This document shows, piece by piece, positions 1 through 5,700 of a DNA stretch of 7,549 bases. The position numbers and the translations under genes were made by a program. Source of the DNA: Alphaproteobacteria bacterium (GTDB lineage: Bacteria; Pseudomonadota; Alphaproteobacteria; Rhizobiales; Devosiaceae). The stretch spans positions 1-7,549 of the forward strand of contig JAHJOS010000198.1 in NCBI GenBank assembly GCA_018820005.1. The letters are read 5' to 3'. Position 1 is the first letter of the stretch, and each line of letters opens with the position of its first letter. The notes under the pieces were generated by a model. That model saw nothing but the letters and a program-made list of their open reading frames with translations. It was not told where the DNA came from and ran no database searches.

Positions 1-280
1 CCTTGAGCACGACGCCCCGCACGCCCGAGAGCGCAGCCATGTTGACCGTCTCGATGTCTTCGTCATTGGCGCCGACATTGCCGATGTGGGGGAAGGTGAA
101 GGTGACGATCTGGCCGGCATAGGACGGATCGGTCAGCACTTCCTGATAGCCCGTCATGGCGGTGTTGAAGCACACTTCGCCGGCGGCGTGGCCGATGGCC
201 CCGATGCCGCGGCCTTCCAGGCGCGTACCATCTGCCAGGATCAGAAGTGCGGTCGCGGGGGATTGCTGCCAGCCGGTCAC
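1..280 (-). CDS. carA: Carbamoyl-phosphate synthase small subunit, N-terminal part (runs off the left edge)
   Basis: This is the glutamine-hydrolysing subunit of carbamoyl-phosphate synthase. It supplies ammonia to CarB for cytoplasmic carbamoyl phosphate synthesis, feeding pyrimidines and arginine. Ninety-three codons are visible. The translation shows the typical CarA N-terminal domain: an early ADGTRLEG strand (residues 17-24), then GEVCFNTAMTGYQEVLTDPS (34-53) and YAGQIVTFTFPHIGNVGAND (54-73), which are family hallmarks. The C-terminal glutaminase domain with its catalytic Cys lies outside the window. The start is GTG at 280: an in-frame stop lies just upstream (302-304), and a GGAGG Shine-Dalgarno sits 6 nt before it, so no earlier start is possible. 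The gene is divergent from the yqeY gene across 192 bp. Identification is very secure. Confidence 0.96.
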   Translation of the reverse strand, partial: MTGWQQSPATALLILADGTRLEGRGIGAIGHAAGEVCFNTAMTGYQEVLTDPSYAGQIVTFTFPHIGNVGANDEDIETVNMAALSGVRGVVLK

Positions 281-286
281 GGTGGG

Positions 287-291
287 CCTCC
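287..291 (-). promoter_or_regulatory. Shine-Dalgarno sequence of carA
   Basis: Read on the minus strand, GGAGG (within TTTGGAGG) lies 6 nt before the GTG at 280. It decides the carA start, because the only other constraint is the in-frame stop at 302-304. Confidence 0.8.
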
Positions 292-324
292 AAAATAGGT
301 TTCAGATGGTCGCGCGATCTGCCT

Positions 325-344
325 GAAAAGGTCTGCACCTTTTC
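325..344 (-). promoter_or_regulatory. Perfect 8-bp dyad in the carA leader
   Basis: GAAAAGGT at 325-332 is the exact reverse complement of ACCTTTTC at 337-344, with a 4-nt centre (CTGC). It lies 45 to 64 nt upstream of the carA start, between carA and the divergent yqeY gene. It could be a DNA operator for a dimeric regulator or an RNA hairpin in the carA leader. No U-tract follows on either strand, so a simple intrinsic terminator is unlikely. The symmetry is seen directly; the function is inferred and not tied to any named regulator. I found no convincing -35/-10 pair for either divergent gene in 281-472. Confidence 0.4.
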
Positions 345-457
345 TGACCACGCTTTGACGATGTCGATTGAGGCCTCGTCATAGAAGGCCGATCCCGGCA
401 GCGCAAGTGGCGCAACAGGATGATTGTGCCTATATGGGGCGACAAAATTGCATTGCT

Positions 458-463
458 AGAGGA
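458..463 (+). promoter_or_regulatory. Ribosome binding site deciding the yqeY start
   Basis: AGAGGA, 9 nt before the ATG at 473. It favours this ATG over the open frame that extends further upstream. Confidence 0.55.
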
Positions 464-472
464 TACCAGCCC

Positions 473-925
473 ATGCGCGAACAGTTCAGCGAAGGCCTCA
501 AGACGGCCCTCAAGGCCCGGGATCAGCGGCGCACAGCCACGCTACGGGCTATTACAGCAGCCATCAAGGACAAGGACATCGCGATCCGCCAGGAGAATCG
601 CGGGCCCGCGACCAATGAGGAAATCCTCGCCATTGTGCAAAAGATGGTCAAGCAGCGCGAAGAGAGCTTTGCCATCTATGCGCAGGCCGGCCGCGCCGAT
701 CTGGCGACGGTGGAAAAGGAAGAGATCGACATCCTCAACGAGTTCCTGCCCAAGGGGTTGAGCGAAGCCGAAGTTGATGCCGCCATTCAGGCCGCCATTG
801 CGTCAACCGGCGCCGAGGGTGCCAAGGACATGGGCAAGGTGATTGCCCAGCTCAAGGTCGATTATCCCGGTCGTATCGATTTCGGCAAGGCCAGTGGCCG
901 GGTCCGCGCTGCGCTGGCCGGCTGA
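473..925 (+). CDS. GatB/YqeY domain-containing protein
   Basis: A 150-residue cytoplasmic protein of the GatB/YqeY family, which resembles the tRNA-binding tail domain of the GatB subunit of tRNA amidotransferase. The cellular role of free-standing members is not settled. Family signatures in order: KARDQRRTATLRAITAAIKD (14-33), ILAIVQKMVKQREES (51-65), the EEIDILNEFLPKGLSEAE segment (83-100) and MGKVIAQLKVDYPGRIDFGK (120-139). The length matches the usual ~150 aa. I chose ATG 473 because the AGAGGA at 458-463 is well spaced and because homologues begin with this MREQF-like segment; the frame stays open upstream to 368, but that part resembles nothing in the family. The gene is divergent from carA and converges on the diguanylate cyclase gene with 21 bp between stop codons. 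Confidence 0.93.
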   Translation: MREQFSEGLKTALKARDQRRTATLRAITAAIKDKDIAIRQENRGPATNEEILAIVQKMVKQREESFAIYAQAGRADLATVEKEEIDILNEFLPKGLSEAEVDAAIQAAIASTGAEGAKDMGKVIAQLKVDYPGRIDFGKASGRVRAALAG

Positions 926-945
926 GCGTCCGGTCAGACGGCCAG
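914..945. terminator. Stem-loop between convergent yqeY and diguanylate cyclase genes
   Basis: The arms CTGGCCGGCTGA (914-925) and TCAGACGGCCAG (934-945) pair over 11 of 12 positions around an 8-nt loop. The left arm contains the last codons and stop of the yqeY gene; the right arm ends next to the stop of the cyclase gene (947-949). A GC-rich hairpin at a convergent junction is what a bidirectional terminator looks like. Neither side has a U-tract, so it would be a non-canonical intrinsic terminator, or a 3'-end-stabilising structure following Rho-dependent termination. Confidence 0.55.
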
Positions 946-946
946 A

Positions 947-2098
947 TCAGGCAATGTTGCGCCCGGCCAGGGTCATCACCTGGTTGCGGCCATCGCTCTT
1001 GGCCCGATAGAGGGCATCGTCGGCCCGGTTGAGCACCGATGAAAAGGTCTCTCCAGGGCCGCTGGTCGCCACACCAACACTGACGGTGGCGGCGATCATC
1101 TGGGACAGGGACCGGGTCGGGTGCGCCTCGAAGTCGACGCGGATGGATTCGGCTACCTGTCGTGCAGCCTCGATGGGCTGGGCGAGCAGAACAGCACAGA
1201 ATTCCTCGCCGCCCAGCCGCGCAACGGCGTCTTCGGCACGCACATTGACGCGCAGCATGGCGCCGAAATGGTGGATGACTGCGTCCCCGGCGGCATGGCC
1301 ATACCGGTCGTTGATCTGCTTGAAATGGTCGATGTCGAACATCAGCACAGCCGAGCCCGTGGGCAGCGGACCGATGCCAAAGCGATCAAAGATGGCGCGG
1401 CGATTGAGCAGGCCGGTCAGCGAATCGGTCTGGGCTTCCTGGCGGTGACGACGGGTGGCCCGGGCCTGGTTGATGGTGAGCGAAATGGCGCCAAGCCCGG
1501 ACAGGCCCGCAATGGCCATGATCGAATTGAAATTCTCCGCCCAGTTCGCCGGCGGCGCTGTCAGGATCATGGTGCCCTCCGAGATCAATACGCCGGCGCA
1601 GGCGACAAAGGACAATGCCGTCATGGCAAAGATGACTGCGCCCGATCCCATCAGCACCCGAGACTCCTGCCGACCAGCGAAGAACTGGTAGCCCGAAAGC
1701 AGCATGAAGGTGGCACAGCCCAGGTTCAGTACAATGGTTCCCAGGCCCGAATAGCCCAGCAGAAATGGCACACCCATGGCCGTGACGGCGATGAGCCAGA
1801 GCGCAAACAGCGGTGCGCGCCGCACTGCGCCGAGCCGGAACTGGGTGCATCCTGCCAGGATGAAGGCCATCCCGGTCAGGAGCGCTGCAAATGACAGCAT
1901 TATCATATTGGCATCGTAGGGGCCCTGGCGCAGGCCGAGGGCAACAAGGGCGATCACGACAAAACCCATGCCGACCGCCCAATTGCCGAGGTAGTTGTCG
2001 GCTCGGGCGTTGAACCAACCAATGAGCAGGGTCAGCATCAAGGCGGCGCTGGAGGTCGCGATGGCGATCATCAATGTCGGGTTGTCGATCATTGCCAT
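947..2098 (-). CDS. Membrane-anchored diguanylate cyclase (GGDEF domain)
   Basis: A 383-residue protein predicted to make cyclic di-GMP from two GTP at the inner membrane. The N-terminal ~210 residues form about seven hydrophobic helices (roughly 8-28, 39-57, 64-85, 94-113, 118-138, 148-172, 190-210), presumably a membrane sensor; I cannot assign it to a named MASE-type domain. A short basic stretch, ARATRRHRQEAQ, leads into the GGDEF domain. That domain has DSLTGLLNRR (225-234), FDIDHFKQIND (254-264) and the signature GGEEF (296-300), so it looks catalytically competent. An RxxD product-inhibition I-site (RAED, 287-290) sits exactly five residues before it. ATG 2098 is preceded by GGGAG with a 10-nt gap. 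The same frame stays open to 2530, but that part lies inside the transporter gene and is spurious. A promoter candidate lies just upstream. Confidence 0.92.
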   Translation of the reverse strand: MAMIDNPTLMIAIATSSAALMLTLLIGWFNARADNYLGNWAVGMGFVVIALVALGLRQGPYDANMIMLSFAALLTGMAFILAGCTQFRLGAVRRAPLFALWLIAVTAMGVPFLLGYSGLGTIVLNLGCATFMLLSGYQFFAGRQESRVLMGSGAVIFAMTALSFVACAGVLISEGTMILTAPPANWAENFNSIMAIAGLSGLGAISLTINQARATRRHRQEAQTDSLTGLLNRRAIFDRFGIGPLPTGSAVLMFDIDHFKQINDRYGHAAGDAVIHHFGAMLRVNVRAEDAVARLGGEEFCAVLLAQPIEAARQVAESIRVDFEAHPTRSLSQMIAATVSVGVATSGPGETFSSVLNRADDALYRAKSDGRNQVMTLAGRNIA

Positions 2099-2136
2099 GT
2101 GCTGTTCACTCCCGGGCCTGCCGACGCGTGGCACCC

Positions 2137-2165
2137 ATAGCAGAACGCTACGCAAAGCAAAGCAA
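2137..2165 (-). promoter_or_regulatory. Candidate sigma-70-type promoter of the diguanylate cyclase gene
   Basis: On the minus strand, TTGCTT (2160-2165) is followed after 17 nt by TGCTAT (2137-2142), a fair match to -35/-10 consensus with optimal spacing. It implies a leader of about 30 nt before the ATG at 2098. The -35 lies in a short TTTGC iteration (three overlapping units, 2151-2166). If real, the cyclase can be transcribed independently of the upstream transporter gene. Confidence 0.45.
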
Positions 2166-2194
2166 ACCGTGTCCCGCCGCGCACTGCAGCTGAA

Positions 2195-2220
2195 ATTTAG
2201 CCGCAACATCGTGACTAAAT
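2195..2220. repeat. Short inverted repeat between transporter and cyclase genes
   Basis: ATTTAG (2195-2200) and CTAAAT (2215-2220) are reverse complements separated by 14 nt, in the 149-bp gap after the transporter stop and upstream of the cyclase promoter candidate. The stem is short and AT-rich, too weak to call a terminator. The placement, about 30 nt before the -35, would suit an operator. This is weak evidence. Confidence 0.2.
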
Positions 2221-2247
2221 CGTTCGCGGGGGGCGTTATTTCGACGG

Positions 2248-3426
2248 TTATGCGGCGGGTTGCGGCGCCGGATGGGGGAAGCGTATTTCCATCCAATGGG
2301 AGGCAATGGCCACCGCTACGGCCAGCACCAGCGCCACGCTGCCGATCAGCGGCAGCACGCGATAGCCCAGTCCCTGCTCGAGCAGGCTGGCGCCCAGAAC
2401 GGCGCCAATGGCGATGCCGATATTGAAGCCAGTGGGGATCAGGGAGGATGCCAGATTGGGCGCATCGGCTGCCCAGGCCAGCACGCGCGATTGTACCGGC
2501 GAGCCAAAGGCGAAGTTGACGCCGCCCCAAAAGACCACCGTGATGGCCATCACCACGGGGTAGGGGCTGACGAAATAGACCAGGGTGAAGGCCAATGCCT
2601 GGGTGCTCAGAATGGCGATCAGCGACGGCATCAGGCGCCAGTCTGCCAGGCGTCCGCCAATGAAGACGCCAATGGTTGAGCCGACGCCATAGAGCAGCAG
2701 CACCCAGGGCACGGTGTTGACATCAAGCCCGGTCACCTCGCGCAGCAGCGGCGCGATGTAGGTGAACAGGCTATATTGCCCGATCATCACCAGCACCACG
2801 ATGAGCAGCGAGGTCACGATCTGCTGGCGAGCCAGCGCCTTGAACTCGCGCCGGAAGCTGCCTGTTGTCGATGAGGCGCCGGCTGTATTGGGCAGGAACA
2901 GCGCGATGGACAGGGTCGAGACCAGGCCCAGCGCCCCCACCGCCCAGAACGTCGCCCGCCAGCCCCAGGCATTGCCGATGGCGGTGCCGCCGGGCACGCC
3001 CAGAATATTGGATACGGTCAGCCCGGACAGGATCATGGCCACGGCAAAACCGCGCTTGTCCTTGGGCACAAGGCTCACCGCCACGACGGCGGCGATGCCG
3101 AAATAGGTACCATGCACGACCGCGACCAGGACACGGGCGGCCATCAGATATTCAAAGCTCGGTGCCAATGCGCAGAGCACCTGACCCAGGGTGAACAGGG
3201 TTCCCAGCACCAGGATCACCGATTTGCGTGCGAACTTCTTTGTCGCCACCACCAGCAGCGGGCCACCGATGGCAATGCCGATGGCGTAACCGGTGACCAG
3301 ATATCCGGCGACCGGAACGGAGATGCCAAGCCCGCTGGCAACCTCGGGCAGCACGCCGGCGATAACGAATTCGGCGGTGCCGAAGGCGAAGGCGGCCAGG
3401 AACAGGGCGAACAGCGGTAGCGACAT
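2248..3426 (-). CDS. MFS transporter, AraJ/DHA1-like efflux permease
   Basis: A 392-residue major facilitator superfamily protein with about twelve hydrophobic segments, expected in the inner membrane as a proton-coupled exporter of sugars or drug-like compounds. The N-terminus MSLPLFALFLAAFAFGTAEF followed by VIAGVLPEVASGLG is typical of AraJ-type permeases (the AFGTAEFVIAGVLPE pattern). GGPLLVVATKKFARKSVIL (54-72) is the motif A loop between helices 2 and 3. GLTVSNILGVPGGTAIG (135-151) in helix 5 resembles the antiporter motif C that marks DHA1 exporters. The hydrophilic middle loop lies near 180-200. The start at 3426 matches the family N-terminus; the frame stays open to 3501, but the extra residues are polar and unlike the family. 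Its Shine-Dalgarno is weak. Divergent from the HdeD-like gene; the cyclase gene lies 149 bp downstream on the same strand. The substrate cannot be told from sequence. Confidence 0.9.
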   Translation of the reverse strand: MSLPLFALFLAAFAFGTAEFVIAGVLPEVASGLGISVPVAGYLVTGYAIGIAIGGPLLVVATKKFARKSVILVLGTLFTLGQVLCALAPSFEYLMAARVLVAVVHGTYFGIAAVVAVSLVPKDKRGFAVAMILSGLTVSNILGVPGGTAIGNAWGWRATFWAVGALGLVSTLSIALFLPNTAGASSTTGSFRREFKALARQQIVTSLLIVVLVMIGQYSLFTYIAPLLREVTGLDVNTVPWVLLLYGVGSTIGVFIGGRLADWRLMPSLIAILSTQALAFTLVYFVSPYPVVMAITVVFWGGVNFAFGSPVQSRVLAWAADAPNLASSLIPTGFNIGIAIGAVLGASLLEQGLGYRVLPLIGSVALVLAVAVAIASHWMEIRFPHPAPQPAA

Positions 3427-3477
3427 GGGATCAATCCGCCAGCGGCGGGCCTCGGTTGAAGTGCCCTCAAACCACGC

Positions 3478-3492
3478 GCGATGCCACATCGC
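3478..3492 (-). promoter_or_regulatory. Dyad in the leader of the transporter gene
   Basis: GCGATG (3478-3483), a CCA centre and CATCGC (3487-3492) form a perfect 15-bp inverted repeat with 6-bp arms. It lies 52-66 nt upstream of the transporter ATG. A TATAGT hexamer, a possible -10, is at 3513-3518 on the same strand but has no good -35 partner, so the promoter itself is uncertain. The dyad would fit an operator for a local repressor, though no regulator gene lies beside it. Confidence 0.3.
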
Positions 3493-3540
3493 AATCAACA
3501 AAAGCTGCCGGGACTATAGAAAAGCTAAAACAATGGTGGC

Positions 3541-3568
3541 TTGGAAATTTCGCCGGCTGCGCTAGGGT
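3541..3568 (+). promoter_or_regulatory. Candidate promoter of the HdeD-like/hydrolase pair
   Basis: TTGGAA (3541-3546), a 16-nt spacer and TAGGGT (3563-3568) would start transcription about 30 nt before the ATG at 3607. The -10 is a poor consensus match. It is supported mainly by position in the 180-bp divergent region shared with the transporter gene. Confidence 0.3.
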
Positions 3569-3592
3569 GTGACCGTGCGGCATCGGGTCGCC

Positions 3593-3599
3593 AAGGAGG
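3593..3599 (+). promoter_or_regulatory. Strong Shine-Dalgarno of the HdeD-like gene
   Basis: AAGGAGG, 7 nt before the ATG at 3607, fixes that start although the frame is open upstream. The bases AGGCAAGT that follow recur just before the ATG of the next gene (4181-4188). Confidence 0.8.
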
Positions 3600-3606
3600 C
3601 AAGTCA

Positions 3607-4170
3607 ATGTCGGTATCGGCTGAAACCAAGCGGCGCTTTGCGCTCGCCACAGCGCTGCGCGGCGCTTTGATGCTGCTGGCGGGTATTTACGCCGTCATCT
3701 GGCCGGATCAGGCATTGCTGGTCATGGTGCTGGCTGGTGGCATTCTGCTGCTGGTCGATGGCGCGCTTGGCCTGTGGAGCCTGACATTCGGCGGCGGCAA
3801 AAGTGGCAATTACTGGTTTGACGTGGTCTCGAACGCCCTCTCGCTGATCCTGGGTATCCTGTTCCTGTTGCAGCCATTGATCGCGACCGTCTTAACTGTG
3901 ACCTTCCTGGCCACTCTGGTGGGTATCGCCGCGCTTGTCGTGGGTGTGATGCAGATTGTCGTCATCACCCGGGAGCGCGAGCACTATGCCCGCATCTGGC
4001 CGGTTGTGCTGTCGGGCATTTCCTACATTCTGCTCGGTCTGGTCTTCCTGTTCTTCCCGCTGCTCAGCGCCTCGATCGGCGTCATCTTCGGCGGCGTGCT
4101 GCTGATCATGTTCTCGTTCGGCCTGTTCGGCTGGGCATGGCGGCTCTATCAGCGCAGCAAGCAGGTCTAG
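3607..4170 (+). CDS. HdeD-family (DUF308) membrane protein
   Basis: A 187-residue inner-membrane protein with six hydrophobic helices (about 13-31, 36-58, 69-89, 93-120, 132-151, 155-178) arranged as three hairpins, the DUF308/HdeD architecture. Features typical of the family are the RGALMLLAGIYAVIWPDQAL segment (18-37) and its degenerate repeats around LSLILGILFLLQPLIA (78-93) and SGISYILLGLVFLFFPLLSA (136-155), where a helix ends in a short Pro-containing turn. E. coli HdeD is linked to acid resistance at high cell density; the biochemical activity of the family is unknown, so acid resistance should not be assumed here. A strong AAGGAGG sets the start. It is first of a rightward pair: the glycoside hydrolase starts 18 bp after its stop and is probably co-transcribed. 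Confidence 0.85.
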   Translation: MSVSAETKRRFALATALRGALMLLAGIYAVIWPDQALLVMVLAGGILLLVDGALGLWSLTFGGGKSGNYWFDVVSNALSLILGILFLLQPLIATVLTVTFLATLVGIAALVVGVMQIVVITREREHYARIWPVVLSGISYILLGLVFLFFPLLSASIGVIFGGVLLIMFSFGLFGWAWRLYQRSKQV

Positions 4171-4188
4171 GCTGAAGGGTAGGCAAGT

Positions 4189-5244
4189 ATGACCGAGATT
4201 TCGCCTCCCGGCCGCTGGAGCGTCGAACGCGCCAACCAGTGGTACGACCAGTTGCCTTGGCTTGTGGGCGCAAATTTCGTGCCCTCCACCGCCTCCAACC
4301 AGCTCGAGATGTGGCAGGCGGCGAGCTTTGATCCCGATGCGATCGCTCGTGAACTCGGCTGGGCCGCTGATGTCGGCATGAATACTATGCGGGTGTTCCT
4401 GCATGACCTGCTCTGGGCCGACGATGCGTCGGGCTTCCAGCAGCGGATCGACCGCTATCTCGATATCGCCGCAGGCAAGGGCATCGGCACCATGCTGGTG
4501 CTGTTCGATTCGGTATGGAACCCCGACGTTTCGCTCGGCCCCCAGCCTGCGCCGCGGCCGGGCCTACACAATTCACAATGGGTGCAGGGCCCGGGCCTGG
4601 CTCTCGGCGACGCCAGCCAATACCCGCGCCTGCAGCGCTATGTCGAAGGCGTCGTCGGCGCCTTCGCCAATGATGAGCGGGTGCTGGTCTGGGACGTCTG
4701 GAATGAGCCCAGCAATCTCAATGTCGGGCGTTTCAAGGAAGTCCCCAACAAGGTCGATCTGGTCACCGAACTGCTGCCGCAGGTGTTCGGTTGGGCGCGC
4801 AATGCCGGGCCGAGCCAGCCCCTGACGGCCGGCGTCTGGGCCGGCAAGACGCTCTATGATGACCCGCATGCGCGAATTCAGATCGAGAATTCCGACGTCA
4901 TCAGCTTTCACGATTATCAGACGCCCGAGCGCTTTGCGGCCAAGCTGGCCGACCTGCCGCGCGACCGTCCGCTGTTCCTCACCGAGTTCATGGCGCGTAC
5001 GCCCGGCAGTACCTTCGAGGGCATTCTGCCGATCGCCAGGCAGGAACGCATTGCCAGCTATTGCTGGGGCCTGGTCGCGGGCCGCTCCCAAACGCTTTAC
5101 CCGTGGGACAGCTGGACCCGGCCCTATATCGACGCCATGCCCGATCCCTGGTTCCACGATGTGTTCCACAGCGATGGTCGGCCCTATCGCGAGACCGAGA
5201 CGGCATTCCTGCGCCAGATCACCGGGCGGGGCAAAACGGCCTGA
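4189..5244 (+). CDS. Clan GH-A glycoside hydrolase, GH5/cellulase-like, no signal peptide
   Basis: A 351-residue TIM-barrel glycosidase. DVWNEPSN (169-176) carries the proton donor Glu173 after the conserved Asn172, and PLFLTEFMAR (261-270) carries the nucleophile Glu266 at the end of a barrel strand; this is the retaining GH-A pattern. SFHDYQ (239-244) supplies the His/Tyr pair seen near the active site, and YCWGL (291-295) is the usual substrate-stacking Trp strand. Related proteins are usually labelled cellulase-family glycosylhydrolase or 1,4-beta-xylanase, but the real substrate is not predictable. The N-terminus is polar with no signal peptide, so action on imported or cytoplasmic oligosaccharides or glycosides is more likely than polymer degradation. 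The Shine-Dalgarno is AGGGTAGG-like before ATG 4189. The gene probably forms an operon with the HdeD-like gene 18 bp upstream. Its stop TGA directly abuts the stop of the convergent gene. Confidence 0.87.
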   Translation: MTEISPPGRWSVERANQWYDQLPWLVGANFVPSTASNQLEMWQAASFDPDAIARELGWAADVGMNTMRVFLHDLLWADDASGFQQRIDRYLDIAAGKGIGTMLVLFDSVWNPDVSLGPQPAPRPGLHNSQWVQGPGLALGDASQYPRLQRYVEGVVGAFANDERVLVWDVWNEPSNLNVGRFKEVPNKVDLVTELLPQVFGWARNAGPSQPLTAGVWAGKTLYDDPHARIQIENSDVISFHDYQTPERFAAKLADLPRDRPLFLTEFMARTPGSTFEGILPIARQERIASYCWGLVAGRSQTLYPWDSWTRPYIDAMPDPWFHDVFHSDGRPYRETETAFLRQITGRGKTA

Positions 5245-5640
5245 TCAGTCGTAGGTGACGGCGATGCCGGCAACGGAGGCGTCTTGCCGGCGGATATCGG
5301 CCGGCAAGGGCAGGGCAATCTGCAGGCTTGCCGGTGTGTTCCAGCGGGCAGATAGCGTCACTTTCTCGCCAATAATCAGGAAGCTGGCGGCGTCATCGGG
5401 CACGCCATCGCCCAGCGGCAGCAGCGCCGCCTGGGTGTTGGGCGCGGTTGATGGCCCGCAGATGCGCGAAAAGATCACCAGGTCAAACCGGCCATCGGGG
5501 CTGCCCAACCGCGCCTGCTCGTCAACGCTGCAGCCGGGCACCAGCGACCCCAATATCCACAAAGCTGCGCCCACCAGCAGGGCCGGCAGAGTGAGCAGCA
5601 GCACCAAGCTGCGGAAACGGAAGGCATTGCTGGCGGCCAT
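5245..5640 (-). CDS. Small single-helix membrane-anchored or exported protein, unknown function
   Basis: A 131-residue hypothetical protein that I cannot assign to a named family. It starts with a short basic stretch (MAASNAFRFR), then one strongly hydrophobic helix (about 11-33), giving either a signal anchor or an uncleaved signal peptide. The rest is polar and predicted periplasmic, with exactly two cysteines (Cys37 just after the helix and Cys61 in FSRICGP) that could form a disulfide. The pattern SPDGRFDLVIFSRICG (47-62) is reminiscent of small secreted hypothetical proteins with an 'SPDGkyDavvF...CG' core; I offer this as resemblance only. ATG 5640 is the first plausible start: the frame is open further upstream, but there it runs into dnaG. 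It has no clear Shine-Dalgarno; the 14 bp before it are a tandem duplication of CCCGGAC. It is divergent from dnaG and convergent with the hydrolase. Confidence 0.7.
   Translation of the reverse strand: MAASNAFRFRSLVLLLTLPALLVGAALWILGSLVPGCSVDEQARLGSPDGRFDLVIFSRICGPSTAPNTQAALLPLGDGVPDDAASFLIIGEKVTLSARWNTPASLQIALPLPADIRRQDASVAGIAVTYD
5266..5334. repeat. Cluster of four alternating GCCGGCAA / TTGCCGGC arms
   Basis: Arms lie at 5266-5273 (GCCGGCAA), 5284-5291 (TTGCCGGC), 5300-5307 (GCCGGCAA) and 5328-5334 (TTGCCGG). Each neighbouring pair can form a stem, so there are three mutually exclusive hairpins with loops of 10, 8 and 20 nt. The central one, 5283-5308, is a 26-bp near-palindrome with 12 of 13 base pairs symmetric and GATATC in the middle. 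The cluster starts 22 bp past the hydrolase stop and lies inside the 3' end of the small convergent gene. There the four copies fall in different codon phases (TPAS, LPA, RRQ, VAG), so they are not a protein repeat. It could end transcription of the hydrolase; no U-tract follows. Confidence 0.55.
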
Positions 5641-5700
5641 TGTCCGGGGTCCGGGCTGTGGAAAAGCTGTTGGCTCGTGACTCGGGCCACGCGAATGCTT

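Noticed and set aside
63..338. 91-codon minus-strand frame overlapping carA
   Set aside because: It is in a different frame from carA, whose family motifs are unmistakable; an Arg/His-rich shadow.
368..472. Upstream extension of yqeY by 35 codons
   Set aside because: The extra residues match nothing in the family, and AGAGGA is well placed for ATG 473.
1121..1894. 257-codon plus-strand frame under the diguanylate cyclase
   Set aside because: It is antisense to the GGDEF and membrane regions; low-hydrophobicity, His/Gln-rich shadow.
2099..2530. Upstream extension of the diguanylate cyclase frame by 144 codons
   Set aside because: The extension overlaps the transporter's coding region, is Arg-rich and unlike a membrane protein, while ATG 2098 has a ribosome binding site and opens directly into the first helix.
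4573..5169. 198-codon minus-strand frame under the glycoside hydrolase
   Set aside because: It is antisense to a gene with both catalytic motifs intact and has no ribosome binding site that would suggest real expression.
4840..5291. Long-range inverted match of GCCGGCAAGACGC (4840-4852 and 5279-5291)
   Set aside because: One copy is plain coding sequence in the hydrolase and the motif is GC-rich coding vocabulary here; at 430 bp apart it is probably chance.
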